From: Bog-473 sp963754445 | Lineage (GTDB): Bacteria > Actinomycetota > Acidimicrobiia > Acidimicrobiales > RAAP-2 | DNA: 64,000 nt | NCBI GenBank assembly: GCA_963754445.1 | Contig: CAVWFT010000001.1 | Coordinates: 2,108,001-2,172,000, forward strand | Direction: 5' to 3' | Shown here: piece after piece, positions 60,003-64,000 of the stretch | How positions within the stretch are numbered: position 1 is the first letter of the stretch | Layout of the letters: each line of letters starts with the position of its first letter | Made by a program: the position numbers and the translations under genes | The notes under the pieces: generated by a model | Told to the model about the DNA's origin: nothing | Database searches by the model: none | The model's input: the letters and a program-made list of their open reading frames with translations, nothing else

Positions 60003-60964
60003 TCAGCTCCGCAGGGCGGGCAGAAGCTCGGCCTCGGCCCAGCGGAGAAACGGCTCCTGGTCCTGGCCGCCGATCTGCACCAACGCGACATCGGTGAACC
60101 CCGCATCGACGAATTGCCGCACACTGTGCACCACCTCGTCCACGTCACTGCCGCAGGGGATGGACTCGGCGACGTCTTCGGGGCGCACGTGGCTGGAGGC
60201 GGCGGCGAACGCATCCGTTCCGGGAAGTTCGGCATTCACCTTCCACCCGCCGTCGAACCATCGGAACAGAGCATGGGCCCGCTCGATCGCCCGGTCCCGG
60301 TTCTCGTCGAAGCACACGGGCATTTGCCCGACCACCCGTTTGCCCGCTCCGCCCTGACGCAGAAACTGCTCCACCAGGTCGCCGTCGGGCTCCACCGCGA
60401 TCAAGGCATCCCCCTTCGTGGCGGCCAGGCGGCACGACTGCGACCCGGAGGCGGCGATGGCCACGGGTGGGCGCCGAGCGGGAAGGTCCCACAGTTTGGC
60501 GGAGTCGACCTCGAAGTGGTCCCCCCGGTACGACACGTAGCCGCCGTCGAAGAGCGCACGGATGATCTCCACGGCCTCTTCGAGCATGGCGTGGCGGACG
60601 TTCACCGGCGGCCATCCGCCCCCGGTGACGTGTTCATTGAGATTTTCCCCGCGCCCAGACCGAGGGTGAAGCGTCCGTCGGAGAGGAGGGAGACCGTGGC
60701 CGCCTTCTGGGCGACCACGGCGGGGTGATAGCGCTTGATCGGGCACGTCACGTAGGTCATGAGATCGATATCGGCCGTCGCGTGGGCCACCGCACCCAGG
60801 ACCGACCAGGCGTACGGGGAGTGGCCCATGCTGTCGAGCCAGGGAAAATAGTGATCCGAGATGACGGCGAACTCGAACCCGGCCGACTCCGCGGCCACGG
60901 CGTCGCGCACCAGGTCCTTCGGCCCGGACTGCTCACACATCAGGGTGTATCCGTAGCGGGTCAT
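60003..60964 (-). CDS. LLM class F420-dependent oxidoreductase, one frameshift
   Basis: About 320 residues. N-terminus MTRYGYTLMCEQSGPKDLVR, AGFEFAVISDHYFPWLDSMG, VLGAVAHATADIDLMTYVTC and RFTLGLGAG, resembling the F420-dependent glucose-6-phosphate dehydrogenase subfamily of luciferase-like enzymes. The frame then breaks near 60646, where a run of four G needs a fifth to restore NLNEHVTGGGWPPVNVRHAM and the rest of the protein (AVEIIRALFDGGYVSYRGDH, FTDVALVQIGGQDQEPFLRW). F420 binding is by family knowledge. The only broken gene in the right half. Confidence 0.85.
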
Positions 60965-61039
60965 CGAGTGATGGGCTACCCGCGTTCGAGGGCGTGAAAC
61001 AACGACCGGGGGCCCGGCGAACGCAGAACGCTCGGGCCG

Positions 61040-62545
61040 CTACAGGCCTTCCGGAACCATCAATTGGGCTTCGTCGATCAGGACGGAGGCATGACCGTTG
61101 CGATCCCTCTTGGCCGCACCGTTGGTCGCGTGACCGCTCGCGCCATGGCCGCCGTTGGTGGGTGCGATGTCTGCATCATGGTGAATGACCTGATTGCGTC
61201 CCTGCCTCTTGGCCGTCATGAGCGCATCGTCGGCGCGGCGGAGGGCCGACTCGAGCTGCTCGCCCGGCTCCTTGTCCGTGACCCCGAAGCTGGCCGTGAA
61301 CTTCGGGAGTCCGGCGACCGTGATCGCCGCGTCGAGCTGCGCCCGGACGGTCTCGATGGCCGGACTGGCGTCGCCGGCCGAGCAGTCGGGAAAGGCCACG
61401 GCAAATTCCTCGCCGCCGTAGCGGCACACGAGATCGCTGTTGCGCAGCGTGTCGCGCAGTACCCGAGCGAACAGGCGGAGCGCCCGGTCGCCGGTGTCAT
61501 GGCCATAGGTGTCGTTCAGCGTCTTGAAGTGGTCGAGATCGGCCATCGCCACCGCCATCGGGTGCATGCGCGGGGGGACCTGGGCCACCAGCTCGGAGAA
61601 GGAGCGACGATTGAGCAGCCCGGTGAGCGTGTCGGTCGACGCTTGCAGTTGGGTTTCCGCCATGACCCGCAGGAGGCCGATCCGGGCCCCCGCCAATTTC
61701 GCCAGCGTCGAAAGGTCCTGGGTCCCGTTCTCGTCGACCTCGGTCTCTGGATCTCCGGTGGCGTGGATGACGCCGACGGCCCGGCCCATGACGGAAACCG
61801 GGACGCACAGCGCGGAGAGCCGACCCTGAGGCCGGTTGCGCAACTTCGGGCAGGCGTCCAGCTCGTCACTGTCCGAGAAGACCTGGACCTGGGCCCTCCT
61901 GGCGGCCGGGCACTGGTCCGGTGAGTCAACGGTGCAGCAGGGAAGTTCTCGACCTTCGGGAGCGACGCCGGTCATCCGCATCAGATGGGCATGGCTGTTG
62001 TCGGCGAGGAGCAATTCCACCGCGCCATCGGGCAGCACGGTCGAGAACGATCGCTGGATCACGTCGATGACCTCGGGCTCCCCACCGGCCATGTCCAGCG
62101 CATTGGCCAGCCGGCTCTCGAACTCCGAGCGCTGACCCTGCGCATCACGGATGGCGGCTTCGTTGGCCGCCACGCCGAGCGCCTCGGTGAGCTCGTTCGT
62201 GAGGCCCCGCACCTTCTCGTCGGACTGCAGCTGCTGGCGGTCGCTCCAGACCACCAGGAGGATGATCACCGGGAAGGTCATGACCAGGAAGATCCCGGTC
62301 GAAATGAGGATGCTGGCGAATCCCGACGAGACGGCGTTCCCCAGCATCATGGCGGGAATGGCCAGCCCCGAACAGAAGACGACGCCGATGACGGCGCTGA
62401 GAAAGCGGAGCCGCCTGCCTTTCGCCGCCTCGCCCTGCCATTCCTCTTCGGTCACCATCCCCGCGGTTTCCCCCTCCCGCTCGGTCCCGTCGGCGACACG
62501 AGAGTCGCCCGGGACCGGCGCGCGCCGGATTTCCGGGTATCTCAT
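61040..62545 (-). CDS. membrane-anchored GAF-GGDEF diguanylate cyclase
   Basis: 501 residues from the ATG at 62545; a TTG three codons earlier is less likely. Two membrane helices lie near residues 48-68 and 78-100 (RFLSAVIGVVFCSGLAIPAM, LISTGIFLVMTFPVIILLVV). A helical linker leads to a GAF-like domain (about 150-290) with a Cys-rich stretch LPCCTVDSPDQCPAARRAQV. The GGDEF domain has DTLTGLLNRRSFSELVA, MADLDHFKTLNDTYGHDTGD and RYGGEEFAVAFPDCSAG (active-site GGEEF about residue 380). It makes cyclic-di-GMP. Ends with a disordered tail. The paired cysteines might bind metal or sense redox; that is an inference. Confidence 0.9.
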   Translation of the reverse strand: MRYPEIRRAPVPGDSRVADGTEREGETAGMVTEEEWQGEAAKGRRLRFLSAVIGVVFCSGLAIPAMMLGNAVSSGFASILISTGIFLVMTFPVIILLVVWSDRQQLQSDEKVRGLTNELTEALGVAANEAAIRDAQGQRSEFESRLANALDMAGGEPEVIDVIQRSFSTVLPDGAVELLLADNSHAHLMRMTGVAPEGRELPCCTVDSPDQCPAARRAQVQVFSDSDELDACPKLRNRPQGRLSALCVPVSVMGRAVGVIHATGDPETEVDENGTQDLSTLAKLAGARIGLLRVMAETQLQASTDTLTGLLNRRSFSELVAQVPPRMHPMAVAMADLDHFKTLNDTYGHDTGDRALRLFARVLRDTLRNSDLVCRYGGEEFAVAFPDCSAGDASPAIETVRAQLDAAITVAGLPKFTASFGVTDKEPGEQLESALRRADDALMTAKRQGRNQVIHHDADIAPTNGGHGASGHATNGAAKRDRNGHASVLIDEAQLMVPEGL

Positions 62546-62662
62546 CGTCTCCAAAGCACTGGACGATTAGACAAGGCGGCCGGCCCGCAACCGGGCTGCA
62601 CCTCGTCAATCCCCGTTGGAGGGAGAGGTCGGCCCGAGTCGGTGGAGAGGACCCAGGAACGA

Positions 62663-62773
62663 CTACTCGGGCTCGTCCTCTCCCGACCACGAACTCGGGG
62701 GATCGCTGGCCGGGAACGACTCCCGGGAGGCCTCGTCGTCGGGCACTTCGATCTCATCCGGGGAATCAGTCAT
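62663..62773 (-). CDS. 36-residue acidic microprotein with SFPASDPPS motif
   Basis: A small frame not long enough for usual gene callers. The product reads MTDSPDEIEVPDDEASRESF and continues PASDPPSSWSGEDEPE. The core ASRESFPASDPPS is a motif I know from many short bacterial hypothetical proteins of similar size, so the frame is likely real. Strongly acidic, no hydrophobic segment, no cysteine. It is divergent from the LigD-like gene and lies upstream of the diguanylate cyclase on the same strand. Function unknown. Confidence 0.65.
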   Translation of the reverse strand: MTDSPDEIEVPDDEASRESFPASDPPSSWSGEDEPE

Positions 62774-62820
62774 TCTCGCCCTCGGTCTCGTTTTGCGTTG
62801 TGCAGTCAAACCTAGTGGCC

Positions 62821-64000
62821 GTGCGTAAGAGTGGTGGCGTGGCCCCGAAGCCCAAGCAGCCGAAGGATGTCGAAGCGCTCAGCACCTACCGGGCCAAACG
62901 AGATCCGGGGAAGACCCCCGAGCCCATGGGCGACGCCGATCCGATCCGGGAAGGCCCTCCGCGCTTCGTGATCCAGGAGCACCACGCCCGGGCCCTGCAC
63001 TGGGACCTCCGGCTCGAACGGGCCGGCGTGCTCGCCTCGTGGGCCCTCCCCAAGGGATTGCCCGAGGATCCCAGGCGCAACCACTTGGCGGTGCACACCG
63101 AGGACCACCCCCTCGAGTACGCCACCTTCTCGGGCCAGATCCCGGCCGGCGAGTACGGAGCCGGCAGCATGACCATCTGGGATCAGGGCACCTACGAGAC
63201 CGAGAAGTGGTCCGACCGTGAGGTGAAGTTCGTGCTGCACGGAGCCCGCGGCTCCGGCTCCTTCGTGCTCTTTCAGACCGACGGCAAGAACTGGATGATC
63301 CACCGGCACGGCGACGCCGCACACGTCGATCCCGTTCCCACGACGGTCAAGCCGATGCTCGCCACCCCGGGGAGGCTGCCGGAGGGCCGCCAGACCTGGA
63401 CCTACGAAGTGAAGTGGGACGGGGCGCGCACCGTCGCCTTCATCGAGGGTGGGCGGGTCAAGCTGCAGAGTCGGAGTCAGCGAGACGTGACCGCGATGTT
63501 CCCCGAGCTGGCTCACATGGGTGAGTTCCTCGGCATGTCGGCGCTCGTCCTCGACGGGGAGGTGGTGGCCTTCGGCGACGATGGCCGGCCGAGCTTCGCC
63601 CGCCTGCAGAACCGGCTGCACCTCTCCGACCCGAAGGAGGCCCGGCGTCGAGCGTCGAGCGACCCGGTGCAGTTCATCGCCTTCGACATCCTCTACGCGG
63701 ACGGCCGATCCCTGATGGGCGACAGCTACGACGAACGACGGAGCCGGCTGGAGGCGCTGGCCTTCTCGGGCACCAACTTCACGACGACCGAATGCTTCCG
63801 GGACGTCTCGGGCAAGGACGTTCTCCGCGCCACCACCGACAACGGACTCGAGGGAGTGATCGCCAAACGTCGCGACTCGACCTACCGACCCGGTCGCCGC
63901 GTCGGCGAATGGGTCAAGGTCAAGGTCGTGACCACCCAGGACGTGGTCATCGGGGGCTGGACCGACGGCAAAGGTGGGCGCGGCGCCAGCCTCGGTTCCC
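62821..64000 (+). CDS. ligD: LigD-type multidomain ATP-dependent DNA ligase (phosphoesterase + ligase), runs off the right edge
   Basis: At least 393 residues from a GTG at 62821 (62839 is an alternative). Residues about 15-165 form the 3'-phosphoesterase domain: FVIQEHHARALHWDLRLERA, GVLASWALPKGLPEDPRRNH, HPLEYATFSGQIPAGEYGAG and KNWMIHRHG. The ligase domain follows with motif I YEVKWDGARTVAFIEGG (Lys about residue 199), ALVLDGEVVAFGDDG, FIAFDILYADGRSLMG, GLEGVIAKRRDSTYRPGRRV and GEWVKVK. The PE-ligase order without an N-terminal polymerase differs from mycobacterial Pol-PE-Lig LigD; a polymerase domain could follow beyond the edge. Acts in non-homologous end joining with Ku, which is not in the window. 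Confidence 0.9.
   Translation, partial: MRKSGGVAPKPKQPKDVEALSTYRAKRDPGKTPEPMGDADPIREGPPRFVIQEHHARALHWDLRLERAGVLASWALPKGLPEDPRRNHLAVHTEDHPLEYATFSGQIPAGEYGAGSMTIWDQGTYETEKWSDREVKFVLHGARGSGSFVLFQTDGKNWMIHRHGDAAHVDPVPTTVKPMLATPGRLPEGRQTWTYEVKWDGARTVAFIEGGRVKLQSRSQRDVTAMFPELAHMGEFLGMSALVLDGEVVAFGDDGRPSFARLQNRLHLSDPKEARRRASSDPVQFIAFDILYADGRSLMGDSYDERRSRLEALAFSGTNFTTTECFRDVSGKDVLRATTDNGLEGVIAKRRDSTYRPGRRVGEWVKVKVVTTQDVVIGGWTDGKGGRGASLGS

Noticed and set aside
1..64000. CRISPR arrays, tRNA or rRNA genes, insertion sequences, prophage
   Set aside because: No repeated spacer pattern, cloverleaf-like sequence, transposase or integrase motif was seen on either strand.

Overview
The window is high-GC DNA from a free-living actinobacterium. 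An uncultured Acidimicrobiia-like member of the Actinomycetota is the best guess. The reasons are GC-rich codon use with GTG starts, near-leaderless promoters, an F420-type (LLM class) oxidoreductase, LigD/LigC-type ATP-dependent ligases, mycobacterial-style long arylsulfatases, a fused LivH-LivM permease and an abundance of amidohydrolases and short-chain dehydrogenases. No rRNA, tRNA, CRISPR array, insertion sequence or phage gene was found.

The left third (about 1-34 kb) reads as a catabolic and carbohydrate region, but almost every gene in it is split by one or more single-base frame shifts. I rebuilt these genes by joining frames on conserved motifs and on start/stop overlaps. On the minus strand (19960 to about 1) lie a double carboxymuconolactone-decarboxylase-like protein, an SDR, a hydroxyisobutyrate-dehydrogenase-like enzyme, a GH13 glucosidase, a D-aminoacylase-like deacylase, a LIV-type ABC transporter (fused permease plus two ATPases), a GH38 mannosidase, a Gfo/Idh/MocA oxidoreductase, an alpha/beta hydrolase, a formylglycine-generating enzyme, an SDR, a small membrane protein and the N-terminus of a GH15 enzyme. 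A topoisomerase IB and a 54-residue hydrophobic protein sit on the plus strand between them. From 20.1 kb the plus strand carries a TetR regulator, the LIV-type binding protein, an SDR, an aldehyde dehydrogenase and an arylsulfatase. Two amidohydrolases on the minus strand, a TetR regulator, a 2-hydroxyacid dehydrogenase, a second deacylase, a TPR protein and a second arylsulfatase follow.

From about 34.2 kb to the right edge genes are intact, apart from one LLM oxidoreductase. They are a GNAT acetyltransferase, a DapB-like reductase divergent from a MarR regulator, a ClC channel with CBS domains, a secreted orphan protein, an acyl-CoA synthetase, an ECF sigma factor, a V4R-GAF-GAF-GGDEF-EAL receptor, an SDR-TetR-cyclase-SnoaL run, a second deacylase/amidohydrolase/aldehyde-dehydrogenase cluster (51.4-57.8 kb), DUF72, a LigC-like ligase, a membrane diguanylate cyclase, a 36-residue acidic microprotein and the start of a LigD.

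Functionally, the formylglycine-generating enzyme is the expected activator of the two CSPTR sulfatases. The LIV transporter, four deacylases, three amidohydrolases, two aldehyde dehydrogenases and several SDRs look like parallel pathways for uptake and breakdown of N-acylated or amide-bearing organic compounds, probably with sulfated or glycosylated substrates. A dyad element (TGAACA-N14-TGTACAGT) shared by two promoters near a TetR gene suggests that part of this is one regulon. Substrates cannot be read from the sequence.
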